A DNA stretch of 64,000 nucleotides from Paracoccaceae bacterium (GTDB lineage Bacteria > Pseudomonadota > Alphaproteobacteria > Rhodobacterales > Rhodobacteraceae): the NCBI GenBank assembly GCA_020622085.1, contig JAHRYM010000001.1, positions 619,117 through 683,116 of the forward strand. Reading direction: 5' to 3'. Below the pieces are notes generated by a model. That model searched no databases and had not been told where the DNA came from. It saw only the letters and a list, made by a program, of their open reading frames with translations. The translations under genes were made by a program, and so were the position numbers. Positions 36,816-47,379 of this stretch are shown here, piece by piece; the first letter of the stretch is position 1; each line of letters starts with the position of its first letter.

Positions 36816-37895
36816 TCAGGGACGCGACTTGACGCGGTTCACATGCCCCATCTTGCGGCCCGGGCGCGCCTCGGCCTTGCCGTAAAGATGGATCGCCACA
36901 TGGCCTTCGCGCGACAGCGCGCGAATCCGGTCGATGTCGTCGCCGATCAGGTTTTCCATCACCACATCGGAATGGCGAGATCCGTCGCCCAGCGGCCAGC
37001 CGGCCACGGCGCGGATATGCTGTTCGAACTGGTCTACAGCGCAGCCGTTCTGCGTCCAGTGGCCCGAGTTGTGGACCCGGGGCGCGATCTCGTTCACGAT
37101 CAGGCCCTGCGGCGTCACGAACAGCTCGACCCCCATGACGCCCACATAATCGAGCGCGTTCAGGATCCGCGCGGCCAGCAGGACGGCATCGGTGCGCTGG
37201 GCGGGCGACAGGCGCGCGGGGATGGTCGTGGTGCGCAGGATGCCGCCTTCATGGACGTTTTCGCCCGGATCGTAGGCCGCGACCGATCCATCAAGTCCGC
37301 GCGCCGCGATGACGGAAACTTCGTGGCTGAAGTCGATGAAGCCTTCCAGCACCGCTGGCTGGCCCTCCATGGCCGCCAGGGCGGCGGGGGCGTCCGCGGG
37401 CGCCATGATCCGCTCCTGGCCCTTGCCGTCATAGCCCAGCCGCGCAGTCTTGAGGATCGCGGGCGTGCCGATCCGGGCCAGCGCTGCCTCAAGATCGGCG
37501 GAGGACTTCACCGAGGCATAGGGCGCGGTTGCAAGGCCAAGCCCGGTCAGGAAGTCCTTTTCGGCCATCCGTTCCTGGCTGACCGCAAGTGCGCGGCGGT
37601 TGGGGCGGATCGGGCGCAGCGTCTCAAGCAGGTCGAGCGCCGAGGTGGGGATGTTCTCGAATTCGTAGGTGATGACGTCGACCGAAGCTGCGAAGGCCCG
37701 GAGTGCCGCCTCATCTTCGTAGGGCGCGGTCGTCACCCGATGCGTGACATCGGCGGCGGGCGGGTTGGCGCCGGGTTCAAAGATGTGGGTCCGGTAGCCC
37801 AGCCGCGCGGCGGCGACCGACAGCATCCGGCCCAGCTGGCCGCCGCCAAGGATGCCGATGGTGGCGCCGAAGGGCAGGGGGGAAAGCTCAGTCAT
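36816..37895 (-). CDS. purK: N5-carboxyaminoimidazole ribonucleotide synthase
   Basis: A 359-residue ATP-grasp enzyme that carboxylates AIR with ATP and bicarbonate in purine synthesis. Typical blocks are [13 protein letters not shown] at the N terminus, [11 protein letters not shown], and [14 protein letters not shown] near the C terminus. The start overlaps the end of purE by eight bases, as is common for purEK. Confidence 0.95.
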   Translation of the reverse strand: MTELSPLPFGATIGILGGGQLGRMLSVAAARLGYRTHIFEPGANPPAADVTHRVTTAPYEDEAALRAFAASVDVITYEFENIPTSALDLLETLRPIRPNRRALAVSQERMAEKDFLTGLGLATAPYASVKSSADLEAALARIGTPAILKTARLGYDGKGQERIMAPADAPAALAAMEGQPAVLEGFIDFSHEVSVIAARGLDGSVAAYDPGENVHEGGILRTTTIPARLSPAQRTDAVLLAARILNALDYVGVMGVELFVTPQGLIVNEIAPRVHNSGHWTQNGCAVDQFEQHIRAVAGWPLGDGSRHSDVVMENLIGDDIDRIRALSREGHVAIHLYGKAEARPGRKMGHVNRVKSRP

Positions 37896-38373
37896 CGCTG
37901 GGTTCATCCGGGATCGAATCGGAAAGGGCATCGCGCCAGGCATCCAGACGCCGGGCCAGGGCGGGATCGTTCAGGGCAAGGATGCCTGCGGCCATCAGCC
38001 CGGCATTCGCTGCACCGGCGGCGCCGATGGCCATGGTGGCAACCGGGTAGCCCTTCGGCATCTGGACGATGGAATAAAGACTGTCGACCCCCGACAGCGC
38101 CCTGGTCTGGACCGGCACGCCGATCACCGGCACGCGGGTCTTGGATGCCATCATGCCCGGCAGATGCGCAGCACCGCCGGCACCCGCGATGATCACCTGC
38201 AGGCCACGTTCGACTGCCGCCTTGCCATAGGCCCAGAGCCGGTCGGGCGTCCGGTGCGCCGAGACGATCCGGGCCTCGTAGGGCACGCCGAGTTCATCAA
38301 GGATCTGCGCGGCTTCCTTCATCGTGGGCCAGTCCGACTGCGACCCCATGATGATCCCGACCTTGGCATGCAT
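37888..38373 (-). CDS. purE: N5-carboxyaminoimidazole ribonucleotide mutase
   Basis: A 161-residue class I PurE that isomerises N5-CAIR to CAIR. The signatures [15 protein letters not shown] with the catalytic histidine, and [12 protein letters not shown] are intact. AGGG lies upstream of the ATG. It is transcribed first and overlaps purK. Confidence 0.95.
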   Translation of the reverse strand: MHAKVGIIMGSQSDWPTMKEAAQILDELGVPYEARIVSAHRTPDRLWAYGKAAVERGLQVIIAGAGGAAHLPGMMASKTRVPVIGVPVQTRALSGVDSLYSIVQMPKGYPVATMAIGAAGAANAGLMAAGILALNDPALARRLDAWRDALSDSIPDEPSDD

Positions 38374-38422
38374 GTTTTGCCCTGTCCCCCCCGGCTCTTC
38401 CTGCGCTGCGGCGCGCGGGCGC

Positions 38423-38450
38423 ACTATAGCCGTCCGTCCCCGGCGCACAA
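38423..38450 (-). promoter_or_regulatory. putative purEK promoter
   Basis: Read on the minus strand: TTGTGC (38445-38450), 16 bases, then TATAGT (38423-38428), about 50 bases before the purE start. Confidence 0.55.
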
Positions 38451-38465
38451 CCGGCCCTTTGGCCG

Positions 38466-38684
38466 TCACGCGATGATGTCGGGGGTCAGCAGATCCTCGA
38501 GCCGGGCGATCCGGTCCTTGAGCGAGAGTTTCTGCTTCTTGAGGCGGCGCAGCATCAGCTGGTCCCCCCGGCCGCCGGTTTCGACGGCATGGATGGCCTC
38601 GTCAAGGTCGCGGTGTTCGCGCCGCAACACTTCGAGCTTCACGCGCATCACATCGGCGCTGTCCATCTCGAAATGAGCATTCAT
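38466..38684 (-). CDS. DUF465 (YdcH-like) small protein
   Basis: A 72-residue helical protein with [16 protein letters not shown] and [16 protein letters not shown], the DUF465 hallmark; it should form a short coiled coil. Its function is unknown. ATG 38684 was chosen because GGGG lies seven bases upstream; another ATG lies six bases before it. Confidence 0.88.
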   Translation of the reverse strand: MNAHFEMDSADVMRVKLEVLRREHRDLDEAIHAVETGGRGDQLMLRRLKKQKLSLKDRIARLEDLLTPDIIA

Positions 38685-38812
38685 TTGCATCCCCACGCTA
38701 TCCCCATGCGCGGCCGTCATAACACGACTCGGTGGCTTTACAGGATTGAATTATAGCAATTTCGACCGATTTCCGAAAGCTGAACCCGAGAGCGCCGCGC
38801 ACATTCCGGGGG

Positions 38813-38842
38813 CTTGCCTGCCGGCTTTTCCCTTCCCATATT
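38813..38842 (+). promoter_or_regulatory. possible heat-shock (RpoH) promoter of hsp20
   Basis: CTTGCC (38813-38818), 16 bases, then CCCATATT (38835-38842), close to the sigma-32 pattern CTTGAA-N13..17-CCCATNT and some 65 bases before the hsp20 start. Confidence 0.4.
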
Positions 38843-38908
38843 GACTTTCGGACCGCCGGAATGCCGGGGTCCGGTTTGCAACGTCGCTTGATCCGAGGAC
38901 TTGCCCGA

Positions 38909-39322
38909 ATGACGAAACTGACCTTTGCCTCTCATCCCTTCCTGCTGGGCTTCGACCAGCTGGAACGTCTGGTGGAGCGCACCGCCAAGAACGGCCACGA
39001 CGGCTACCCGCCCTACAACATCGAACAGACGTCCGAACATGCGTTCCGCATCACGCTGGCCGTCGCAGGTTTTTGCGAGGACGATCTGGCGATCACGGTC
39101 GAGGACCGGCAACTGGTCATCCGCGGAAAACAGGCGGATGACAACGAGGGCCGGGTGTTCCTGCATCGCGGGATCGCGGCACGGGCCTTCCAGAAAAGCT
39201 TCGTGCTGGCCGAGGGCGTCGATGTCGCGGGGGCCGGAATGGAAAACGGTCTGCTTCATATCGACCTGAAGCGTTCGGTTCCAGAAGCGGTGGTGCAGAC
39301 CATCCGTATCGCCCGCAAGTAA
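38909..39322 (+). CDS. small heat-shock protein, Hsp20 family
   Basis: A 137-residue alpha-crystallin-domain chaperone of the IbpA type. The domain begins at YPPYNIEQ and contains FRITLAVAGF, LVIRGKQ and the conserved block FLHRGIAARAFQKSFVLAEGV; the final AGMENGLLHIDL corresponds to the A-x-x-x-n-GvL signature. It prevents aggregation of unfolded proteins. The start at 38909 has GAGGA ten bases upstream. It forms a pair with the DUF1150 gene. Confidence 0.93.
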   Translation: MTKLTFASHPFLLGFDQLERLVERTAKNGHDGYPPYNIEQTSEHAFRITLAVAGFCEDDLAITVEDRQLVIRGKQADDNEGRVFLHRGIAARAFQKSFVLAEGVDVAGAGMENGLLHIDLKRSVPEAVVQTIRIARK

Positions 39323-39334
39323 GGAGGCAGGCAA

Positions 39335-39565
39335 ATGAACACCGAATATGAACTGGGTATCGATTCGGCGGCGCGGCGGATCGTCTATGTCCGCCCCGTG
39401 ACCGTATCTGAACTGCCCGAAGAAGTGCAGTCGCAGGCAATGGGCCTGCAGGTCGTCTATGCGCTTCACGATGCGCAGGGGGAACGTATCGCCCTTGTCC
39501 GGGATCGCAACCTTGCGTTCCTGCTGGCGCGTCAGAACGATCTTGCGCCGGTCAACGTCCACTGA
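39335..39565 (+). CDS. DUF1150 family protein
   Basis: A 76-residue protein with YVRPVTVSELPEEV and LYALHDAQGERIALV-like VYALHDAQGERIALV, typical of DUF1150, usually found beside Hsp20 genes in alphaproteobacteria. It has a strong AAGGAGG ribosome binding site and lies 12 bases after hsp20. Function unknown; the pairing suggests a stress role. Confidence 0.88.
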   Translation: MNTEYELGIDSAARRIVYVRPVTVSELPEEVQSQAMGLQVVYALHDAQGERIALVRDRNLAFLLARQNDLAPVNVH

Positions 39566-39647
39566 TCACGGGCACGGATCGGGTCCGGAAGCCTGTCGGT
39601 CCCGCTTGGGCGAATCCGCAGGCCATCCGGTGCATCCTGCCGGAAGA

Positions 39648-40028
39648 TCAATGCGTGGCCTGCCGCTTTTCCAGAAGTGCAAACAGCGTCCGGGCCACGG
39701 TTTCGGGATCGGTCGGCTTGGGGCAAACCGGGGCGTCCTGGTAGATTTCGGCCAGTGTCTGCGGGTTCAGCCGGCCGGTATGGAACACGAAGGGCACATC
39801 GGCCTTCCGCAACAGATCCGCCACCGGAAAGACCGTCTCTCCGGCAAGATCGACATCCAGCACGGCGGCGTCGATACCGCCAAGTTCGGCGGTCGACAGG
39901 GCGGTGGCCAGCCGGTAGCAGGGCCCAACGACCGAGGCACCCAGATCTTCCAGTGCAAACCTCAGATCGAGCGCCAGAAGCGCTTCGTCCTCAACGACGA
40001 GTATTCTTTTTCCGTTCACTTTACTCAC
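39648..40028 (-). CDS. single-domain response regulator
   Basis: A 126-residue receiver domain without output domain. Acidic pocket VVEDE, phosphoacceptor Asp58 in AVLDVDLAGE, Thr84 and Lys104 in VCPKPTD are all present. A GTG start follows AAAGAGATA. It is downstream of a HWE/HisKA_2-type kinase on the same strand with 20 bases between them, so the two are probably partners. Confidence 0.9.
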   Translation of the reverse strand: MSKVNGKRILVVEDEALLALDLRFALEDLGASVVGPCYRLATALSTAELGGIDAAVLDVDLAGETVFPVADLLRKADVPFVFHTGRLNPQTLAEIYQDAPVCPKPTDPETVARTLFALLEKRQATH

Positions 40029-40048
40029 CGGTATCTCTTTGCCTGCAT

Positions 40049-41383
40049 TCAGTCTCTTGCGGGACTGTCCCCTTCGAACCGCAGGACCACGTCAAGTCCG
40101 CCGTCCTGCCAGTTTTTCTCCACTCCGGCCCTGGCCTGAATTGCAGAAAGTTCGATCATCTGGGTGCCGAACCCCTGCCTTTCCGGATCGGCGACTCCAC
40201 CCCCCGGAACCTTCTCTTGCCATTCCAGCCGGAACGCGGACTTGTCGCCGTTTACCCGATCCGGGCCTTGCCGTGTTTCGTCGAACGCCCAGGAGATGGC
40301 CAAGGTTCCGTTGGGTGAAGCCCAGGCTCCATATTTCAGAGCATTGGTGGCAAGTTCGTTCAGAATAAGGCCGACAGGCGTCACCCTGTCCGCAGAAAGC
40401 CAGATTTCCGGCCCCGAAAGCGCAACTTCGCGGCCCAGCGGCACATAGGGCTGGATGATCGTGTTGACAAGATCTTCCAGCCGGGCGGCGTGCTGTGCGT
40501 TCTGGCCGCCCGAAAGGGAATGGGCACGGGCCAGTGCCTGGACGCGTTCGCGGATCTTGCGGGCGGCTTCGCGGGGATCGGTTTCGGCGCGTCCGGTGGT
40601 CGAGACGATCGACATGATCACCGCAAACAGGTTCTTGACCCGATGACTCAGCTCGCGGCTGATCAGGTCGGCACGGTCGCGTTCGGCGCGCAGCTTCTGC
40701 GCATATTGCGCCTCCGACTCGGCCCGGATCGTGTGGCGGACAAGAGTTCCGGCGATGATCAGCGTGACAAAGGTGACCACCAGAAGGAATCCCAGGGCTG
40801 CCGCCGTCTTCTCCTGAAGGGAGCGTGCCCGCGCAAAGGCCTGGGCCAGGCGTTCTTCCTCGAAGGCCCGGAGCGCGTTGATCTCGACACGGATGCCGTC
40901 CATGGCGGCCTTTCCGCCGCCGTTCTTGATGAGGTCAAGCATGGCCGGAATGTCGTTCCGGTCGCGTTCGGCAATACTCTGGTCCAGAAGGTCGAATCGC
41001 CGGGTGCTCAACTGTGCGACATGATCGAGAGATTCGAGATAAAGCGCGGCGCCCTCCTCGCGGCGGACCTGCTCGCGCAGCGCGGCAAGCTGCTGTGCGA
41101 ACTCGGCCCGTTTTCCCGAAAACGGTTTCAGGTATTCAGGTTCGCCCGCCAGAAGATAGCCGCGCTGGCTGGTTTCGGCGTCAAGCACCGTGATCAGGAG
41201 CGAGCCGCTCAGCGCGAGCGTCTTCTGCGTTTCCTCGCCGATCCGGCGGGCCAGGTTCTCGCTTGCCACCGCCCGCGCCATGACGAGGGCCCCCAGCACG
41301 TAAAGCAGCACCAGAAAAGCGACGATGGTCGCATAGATCAGGCTGGTCCGGCCCAGGGTTCTTGTGATGGCCTTGAAAGGCAC
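40049..41383 (-). CDS. CHASE3-containing HWE/HisKA_2-type sensor histidine kinase
   Basis: About 444 residues. A first membrane helix (about 12-36) is followed by a periplasmic CHASE3-like domain with LDAETSQRGYLLAGEPEYL, then a second helix (about 196-218) and a short linker. The phosphoacceptor box is SRELSHRVKNLFAVI, and the ATPase has LILNELATNALKYGA and GFGTQMI, typical of HWE/HisKA_2 kinases. Such kinases often act in the general stress or light response of alphaproteobacteria. The GTG at 41383 behind ACGGG was preferred over a TTG at 41398. Confidence 0.9.
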   Translation of the reverse strand: MPFKAITRTLGRTSLIYATIVAFLVLLYVLGALVMARAVASENLARRIGEETQKTLALSGSLLITVLDAETSQRGYLLAGEPEYLKPFSGKRAEFAQQLAALREQVRREEGAALYLESLDHVAQLSTRRFDLLDQSIAERDRNDIPAMLDLIKNGGGKAAMDGIRVEINALRAFEEERLAQAFARARSLQEKTAAALGFLLVVTFVTLIIAGTLVRHTIRAESEAQYAQKLRAERDRADLISRELSHRVKNLFAVIMSIVSTTGRAETDPREAARKIRERVQALARAHSLSGGQNAQHAARLEDLVNTIIQPYVPLGREVALSGPEIWLSADRVTPVGLILNELATNALKYGAWASPNGTLAISWAFDETRQGPDRVNGDKSAFRLEWQEKVPGGGVADPERQGFGTQMIELSAIQARAGVEKNWQDGGLDVVLRFEGDSPARD

Positions 41384-41465
41384 GGTCGTTCCCGTCAAAG
41401 GGTCAGCGAGGTGTCTGGCACGAGGTAATCAGCCGGGCCCCCGTGGCGCAACAGGGAATCCGGCG

Positions 41466-42485
<1,020 letters not shown>

Positions 42486-42553
42486 TCACCCCCGAGCCTT
42501 CCGATCCCCGGGGCGCCACTCTGCAAGAGCTGTCGGGCAAGGGGTTCACGGCA

Positions 42554-42595
42554 AGAATATTGCATGTTTGCGCAACATTATTGCGTATTGCTGCG
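42554..42595 (+). promoter_or_regulatory. putative operator in the trxB-lrp spacer
   Basis: An AT-rich patch in GC-rich DNA with repeated TTGC steps and the palindrome TTGCGCAA (42568-42575). Such a site suits autoregulation by the adjacent Lrp-type protein. It is inferred from position and composition only. Confidence 0.35.
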
Positions 42596-42636
42596 GGTAA
42601 CGGTAAGTAACGCCAAATCCAATCCGGGGACGCAGA

Positions 42637-43137
42637 ATGGCCGCCAACAAGCTCGACGAGATCGACCGCATGATCCTGGCTGAACTTCAGGCGGACGGCC
42701 GGATGACCAACGTGGAGCTGGCCAAGCGCGTCGGCATTTCGGCGCCGCCCTGCCTGCGTCGGGTGCGGACGCTGGAAGAGGCGGGATATATCCGGGGCTA
42801 TCACGCCGATGTCGACCCCCGCGAGCTGGGATTCGAGGTCAAGGTCTTTGCCATGGTCGGCCTGCACAGCCAGGCCGAGGCGGACCTTTCCGCTTTCGAG
42901 GCGCGCTGCCGTGGCTGGCCTCTCGTGCGCGAATGCCACATGCTGAATGGCGAGATCGACTTCATCCTGAAATGCGTGGCGCCCGACCTGTCGACCTTCC
43001 AGCGGTTCCTGACGGAACAACTGACCTCGGCGGCAAATGTCGCCAGCGTCAAGACCAGCCTGGTGATCCGCTGCGCCAAGGATGAACCGGGCGTGCCGTT
43101 CGACGTGCTTGAATCGCGGGTGACCCGACAGGCCTGA
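42637..43137 (+). CDS. Lrp/AsnC family transcriptional regulator
   Basis: A 166-residue regulator with an N-terminal helix-turn-helix (DEIDRMILAELQADGRMTNVELAKRVGISAPPC in segments) and a C-terminal RAM ligand-binding domain (VKVFAMVGL, EIDFILKCVAPDL). It should respond to an amino acid. The conserved divergence from trxB suggests it controls itself and perhaps trxB. The exact ligand is unknown. Confidence 0.9.
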   Translation: MAANKLDEIDRMILAELQADGRMTNVELAKRVGISAPPCLRRVRTLEEAGYIRGYHADVDPRELGFEVKVFAMVGLHSQAEADLSAFEARCRGWPLVRECHMLNGEIDFILKCVAPDLSTFQRFLTEQLTSAANVASVKTSLVIRCAKDEPGVPFDVLESRVTRQA

Positions 43138-43164
43138 TCGGGGCGGCGTCAGGCGACAGGCGAT

Positions 43165-43683
43165 CTAGTCGCGGCCCGAGGGGACGAAGAAATCCAGCGT
43201 GCTGCCCTGCCCGGGTTTCAGATCGGCCCAGGCGGGGATGTCGAAATCCACCACAAGGGTTGCGGCCGTGGGATACCGGCGGAAATCGGGATGGCTGGGG
43301 CAGCGCGACGGCAGCATTTCCGCAAGTTCGGAAATTCCCGGATTGTGGCCCAGGAGCATGACACAATCGCCACTCGCCTTGCGAAGTGCCGCCAGCATCA
43401 CGTCAGGCGAGGCATGGTAGAGCGAATCAAGCACATCGACCCGTGGCATCACCTCAAGCGGGGCGGACTGCACGACGGCCCAGGTCTCGCGTGTGCGCGT
43501 CGCACTTGAACATAGCACCTGATCGGGTTCATAGCCGCGCGAATGCAGCCATTCGCCCAGTTCCAGCGCCGATCTGCGACCACGACGGTTCAACGGGCGC
43601 GCGTGATCGTCCAGCGAAGGATCGTCCCAGGCAGACTTGGCATGGCGCGTCAGGATCAGGCGGCGGTGCCCCGAGGGTGTCAT
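43165..43683 (-). CDS. SixA-type histidine phosphatase
   Basis: A 172-residue member of the histidine phosphatase superfamily, with the RHG-type motif LTRHAKSAWDDP, SSATRTRETW and LLGHNPGISELA (second catalytic histidine). SixA removes phosphate from phosphohistidine proteins such as the nitrogen-PTS NPr. Its start overlaps the stop of the ferredoxin-like gene (ATGA). Confidence 0.88.
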   Translation of the reverse strand: MTPSGHRRLILTRHAKSAWDDPSLDDHARPLNRRGRRSALELGEWLHSRGYEPDQVLCSSATRTRETWAVVQSAPLEVMPRVDVLDSLYHASPDVMLAALRKASGDCVMLLGHNPGISELAEMLPSRCPSHPDFRRYPTAATLVVDFDIPAWADLKPGQGSTLDFFVPSGRD

Positions 43684-44345
43684 CTGTGAAAAAGCCTCAT
43701 GTGATAGCCGGATTGTTCCGGCAGCCTGCCATAGGCTTGTGACAGGGGGCAAGCGCGTCGAACACGGCAGCCGTTTCCAAGGCAGTCGCCGCCCTCGGGG
43801 CGTTCAAGGAAGGCGTGACAGGCGGCAAGGTCGTAGCCGGCACCGGTCAGCGCGCCTGCGGGGCAGGCCGAGAGGCAGGGCCGCGTTTCGCAGCTGTCGC
43901 AGGGACGTGGGGGCGGGGCCGGCAGATCAAGGCGCTGGTTCAGGCCGATCGCACCCCGGTAGGATATCATCAGGCCCGCGACATCATGCACCAGAAGCGT
44001 CACCGGCGACGCCCAGGCCCGCCCCGACCGGCGCGCCCAGGCAAAGAACGGCGCATGGGGCGGCCCGCCAAAGGGGAACCATGCCCTGCCGTCCAGTTCA
44101 TCGGCCAACTGCCCGATGGCGCGGGTCGACCAGCGGTCGATGGGGTCCGTGGCGCCATCCGCCCATTCGGCAGATGCGGTGACATGCGCCCAGTAGCCGG
44201 GTTCAGCCGGGGCCAGAAGGATCAGCGTGGCAATGTCTGGGGGCAACCCGTCCCCGGGCCCCGGATGGAAGGCACCGGCAACCATGAGCCGGTCGCGCGC
44301 CGCACGGCTTTCTATCGCTTGCAGTCCGGTCATCGGCCCGCTCAT
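43680..44345 (-). CDS. ferredoxin-like iron-sulfur protein
   Basis: A 221-residue protein. The C-terminal third holds [14 protein letters not shown], a CxxCxxxxCxxxCP cluster motif, and further cysteines in [13 protein letters not shown]. Spacing recalls the ferredoxin part of epoxyqueuosine reductase, but the N-terminal 140 residues do not show the cobalamin domain. Function unknown. It is tightly coupled on both sides, to argB and to the SixA-type gene. Confidence 0.75.
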   Translation of the reverse strand: MSGPMTGLQAIESRAARDRLMVAGAFHPGPGDGLPPDIATLILLAPAEPGYWAHVTASAEWADGATDPIDRWSTRAIGQLADELDGRAWFPFGGPPHAPFFAWARRSGRAWASPVTLLVHDVAGLMISYRGAIGLNQRLDLPAPPPRPCDSCETRPCLSACPAGALTGAGYDLAACHAFLERPEGGDCLGNGCRVRRACPLSQAYGRLPEQSGYHMRLFHR

Positions 44346-45235
44346 CGGCTGCGCGGCTTCACCCGCGGTTCGGTCGAGCGGATCATCGAGCCGGCGCCGT
44401 GGTCGGTGAACAGTTCCAGCAAACAGGCGTTCGCCACGCGGCCATCCAGGATCACCGCAGCGCGCACGCCGTCCTCGACCGCCTTGAGCGCGGTTTCCAC
44501 CTTGGGAATCATCCCGCCGGATATGACTCCGGACCCGATCATCTCGCGAACCTGTTCAGGCGTCATCGCTGTGACAACCTCTCCGCTGGCATCCTTGACG
44601 CCCGCGACATCGGTCAAAAGCAGCAGGCGGTCTGCCTTGAGCGCGCCCGCGATTGCGCCCGCGGCAGTGTCGCCGTTGACGTTGAAGGTTTCATTGTCAT
44701 TCTGGCCAGTGGCGACCGGTGCCACCACGGGAATGATGCCCGCGTTGTATAGATCGCGCAAAACCTCGACGTTCATCTCGACGGGGCGACCGACAAAGCC
44801 CAGTTCGGGGTCGTCCGCCTCGCAAACCATCAGGTCATCATCCTTGCCCGAAATTCCCACGGCGCGGCCACCCTGGTCGTTGATCGCCTGCACGATGCGC
44901 TTGTTCACAAGACCCGAGAGCACCATCTCGACCACCTCGACGGTGGCCTGGTCGGTGACGCGCTTGCCACGGATGAAATCCGACTTGATGTCGAGCCGTT
45001 TCAGCAGGTCGTTGATCATCGGCCCGCCGCCGTGCACGACGACGGGGTTCATGCCCACCTGGCGCATCAGCACGATGTCGCGGGCAAACTCCGCCATCGC
45101 GGCCTCGTCGCCCATGGCGTTGCCGCCGAACTTCACCACCACGACCGCGCCGGTATAGCGCTGCATATAGGGAAGTGCCTCGGACAGGGTCCGGGCAGTG
45201 GCTTGCCAGTCACGGTTCATCGCTTGCTTTCTCAT
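44342..45235 (-). CDS. argB: acetylglutamate kinase
   Basis: A 297-residue amino-acid kinase that phosphorylates N-acetylglutamate in arginine synthesis. Signatures are [10 protein letters not shown] near residue 33, [10 protein letters not shown] and [18 protein letters not shown]. The N-terminal helix typical of arginine-sensitive hexameric enzymes is present (residues 1-25). GAGGGG lies before the ATG at 45235; an alternative ATG is five codons downstream. The stop overlaps the next gene. Confidence 0.95.
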   Translation of the reverse strand: MRKQAMNRDWQATARTLSEALPYMQRYTGAVVVVKFGGNAMGDEAAMAEFARDIVLMRQVGMNPVVVHGGGPMINDLLKRLDIKSDFIRGKRVTDQATVEVVEMVLSGLVNKRIVQAINDQGGRAVGISGKDDDLMVCEADDPELGFVGRPVEMNVEVLRDLYNAGIIPVVAPVATGQNDNETFNVNGDTAAGAIAGALKADRLLLLTDVAGVKDASGEVVTAMTPEQVREMIGSGVISGGMIPKVETALKAVEDGVRAAVILDGRVANACLLELFTDHGAGSMIRSTEPRVKPRSR

Positions 45236-45353
45236 CGCGGCCCCTCGCTCGTGGTTTGTTAGACCCTCGCGCCGGCCCTGCCAAGCGCCCTTTGCCTTCG
45301 CTGACCGAACGGATAGGGTCGTGGCCCGGACAGGCAAGGAATGGAGCGCGCGA

Positions 45354-46085
45354 ATGAGTGAGGACAAGGTAATGCTGCTGACGGGCGCAAGCCGGGGCAT
45401 CGGTCACGCCACCGTCAAGCGGTTCGAGCGCGAGGGCTGGCGGGTGCTGACCTGTTCGCGCCAGCCCTTCGATCCGCGCTGCCCCTGGAAGGGCGGGAAG
45501 GACAACCATATCCAGATCGATCTCGGCGATCCGACTGCCACGATGGAGGCGCTGGTCCGCATCCGCGAAAAGCTGGATGGCAAGCTGCACGCGCTGGTCA
45601 ACAACGCCGGCATCTCGCCGAAAGGGCCGGGTGGGGCGCGGCTCAATTCGATCGAGACGGACCTGCGCGACTGGGGCAGGGTGTTTCACGTCAACTTCTT
45701 TGCGCCAATCGTGCTGGCGCGCGGCCTCAGGGATGAACTTTCCGCCGCGCGCGGCGCCGTGGTCAACGTGACCTCGATCGCGGGCAGCCGGGTCCATCCC
45801 TTCGCGGGCGCGGCCTATGCCACGTCGAAGGCCGCGTTGAAGGCGCTGACGCGGGAAATGGCGCACGACTTCGGCCCGCTCGGTGTGCGCGTCAATGCCA
45901 TCGCACCGGGCGAGATCGAAACCTCGATCCTGTCGCCCGGGACCGAAAAGATCGTCGAGACCCTGCCGCTGCGCCGTCTTGGCCAACCCTCGGAAGTCGC
46001 CGACGTGATCTGGTTCCTGTGCTCGGACCAGTCAAGCTATGTCACCGGCACCGAAATCGAGGTGAACGCGGGTCAGCACGTCTGA
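45354..46085 (+). CDS. short-chain dehydrogenase/reductase
   Basis: A 243-residue classical [15 protein letters not shown] binds NAD(P), NNAG is at about residue 83, the active site is S...YATSK, and the C terminus [14 protein letters not shown] is typical. The substrate is unknown; resemblance to FabG is general. AAGGAA precedes the ATG. It is divergent from argB and followed by a dispersed inverted repeat. Confidence 0.88.
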   Translation: MSEDKVMLLTGASRGIGHATVKRFEREGWRVLTCSRQPFDPRCPWKGGKDNHIQIDLGDPTATMEALVRIREKLDGKLHALVNNAGISPKGPGGARLNSIETDLRDWGRVFHVNFFAPIVLARGLRDELSAARGAVVNVTSIAGSRVHPFAGAAYATSKAALKALTREMAHDFGPLGVRVNAIAPGEIETSILSPGTEKIVETLPLRRLGQPSEVADVIWFLCSDQSSYVTGTEIEVNAGQHV

Positions 46086-46113
46086 ACCTGCGCCGGACCC
46101 TGCGGGCAGATTT

Positions 46114-46163
46114 GAGTATTTTTGCAAAGAAGAGGCCATTGTTTCTTCTTTGCAAAAATACTC
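46114..46163. repeat. dispersed inverted repeat, copy C
   Basis: A perfect 20-bp stem: GAGTATTTTTGCAAAGAAGA (46114-46133) and its complement (46144-46163) with a 10-base loop. It lies between the SDR gene and lpsL and shares its arm with the copies near 16.7, 26.05 and 59.66 kb, but without the GCCGGAGGC extension. Confidence 0.9.
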
Positions 46164-46257
46164 ATGCGCGGTTGCTGCAAGGTGCTGCGCCCGGGGATTG
46201 ATGGATGGAAATTCTCGCGCTCCGGCGATAGGAAGTGCCGGAACGAGAGGGCATGCC

Positions 46258-47274
46258 ATGCGGCGCATCTACATCACCGGCGCGGCCGGTTTCATCGGTT
46301 TCCATCTTGCGCGATTTCTGCTGGCCGAAGGTTTCCGCGTCCACGGCCATGACGGGATGACGGAATACTACGATGTAACGCTCAAGCGGCGCAGGCTGGC
46401 GGAGTTGATGCCGCATTCCGGCTTCAGCTTCACCGAAGCCATGCTCGAGGATCACGCGCGCCTTGCCGCCGATATCCGCAGTTTCGCGCCCGAGGTCATC
46501 GTGCATCTGGGGGCGCAGGCCGGGGTCCGCTACAGCCTCGAGGCACCGCGCAGCTACCTTTCGTCGAATGTGGATGGCACCTTCAACGTGCTTGAAGCCG
46601 CGCGCGACACCGGTGTGCAGCACCTGCTGCTGGCTTCCACCTCGTCGGTTTACGGCGCGAATACCGAGATGCCCTACCGCGAGACCGACAAGTGCGACAC
46701 ACAGGTGAGTCTTTATGCCGCCACCAAGAAGGCGACCGAGAGCCTCAGCCATTCCTGGGCGCATCTCTACGGTCTGCCGGTGACGGCCTTCCGGTTCTTC
46801 ACGGTCTATGGACCCTGGGGACGGCCGGACATGGCGCCCTTCAAGTTCACCCGCGCGATTCTCGCGGGCGAGGCGATCGACGTTTACGGGCATGGCAACA
46901 TGTTCCGGGATTTCACCTATGTGACCGATCTGGTGCGCGGCATCCGGCTGCTGGTCGACGTGGTGCCGGTGCGCCCTGCCGATCCTGCCGATATCACCCC
47001 GGAGGACAGCCTGTCGCCAGTCGCGCCCTGGCGGGTGGTCAATATCGGCAATGGCGAGAAGGTCAGCCTTGGTGCCTTCATCGCCGCCATCGAGCAGGCG
47101 ACCGGGCGCAAGGCCATTCGCAACCTGATGGAGATGCAGAAGGGCGACGTTCCCGCGACCTGGGCCGACAACAGCCTGTTGCAGCGCCTGACGGGCTATC
47201 GGCCGGAGACCGGCATCGTCGATGGCATGGCGCGGTTTGTGGACTGGTACCGGGGCTATTACGGCACCGCATAG
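46258..47274 (+). CDS. lpsL: UDP-glucuronate 4-epimerase
   Basis: A 338-residue extended SDR that makes UDP-galacturonate for surface polysaccharide. Markers are YITGAAGFIGFHLA, MTEYYDVTLKRRRLAEL, LGAQAGVRYSLEAP and YAATKKATE with the catalytic Tyr-Lys, plus RFFTVYGPWGRPDMA. These identify the CapI/LpsL group. The start at 46258 has GAGAGG upstream. Confidence 0.93.
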   Translation: MRRIYITGAAGFIGFHLARFLLAEGFRVHGHDGMTEYYDVTLKRRRLAELMPHSGFSFTEAMLEDHARLAADIRSFAPEVIVHLGAQAGVRYSLEAPRSYLSSNVDGTFNVLEAARDTGVQHLLLASTSSVYGANTEMPYRETDKCDTQVSLYAATKKATESLSHSWAHLYGLPVTAFRFFTVYGPWGRPDMAPFKFTRAILAGEAIDVYGHGNMFRDFTYVTDLVRGIRLLVDVVPVRPADPADITPEDSLSPVAPWRVVNIGNGEKVSLGAFIAAIEQATGRKAIRNLMEMQKGDVPATWADNSLLQRLTGYRPETGIVDGMARFVDWYRGYYGTA

Positions 47275-47337
47275 TGCGGGCGGACATCCGGCGGCCGGTT
47301 CCACCGGGCGGGGCGCCCGCAGCCGACAGTTTTCCGC

Positions 47338-47366
47338 TTGACCTTGCAGCGGCCATAAAATAGGCA
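47338..47366 (+). promoter_or_regulatory. putative promoter of tRNA-Met
   Basis: TTGACC (47338-47343) and, 17 bases on, TAGGCA (47361-47366), with ATAAAAT just before it. It starts about 14 bases before the tRNA. Confidence 0.5.
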
Positions 47367-47379
47367 GCGGCGCTGTGAT

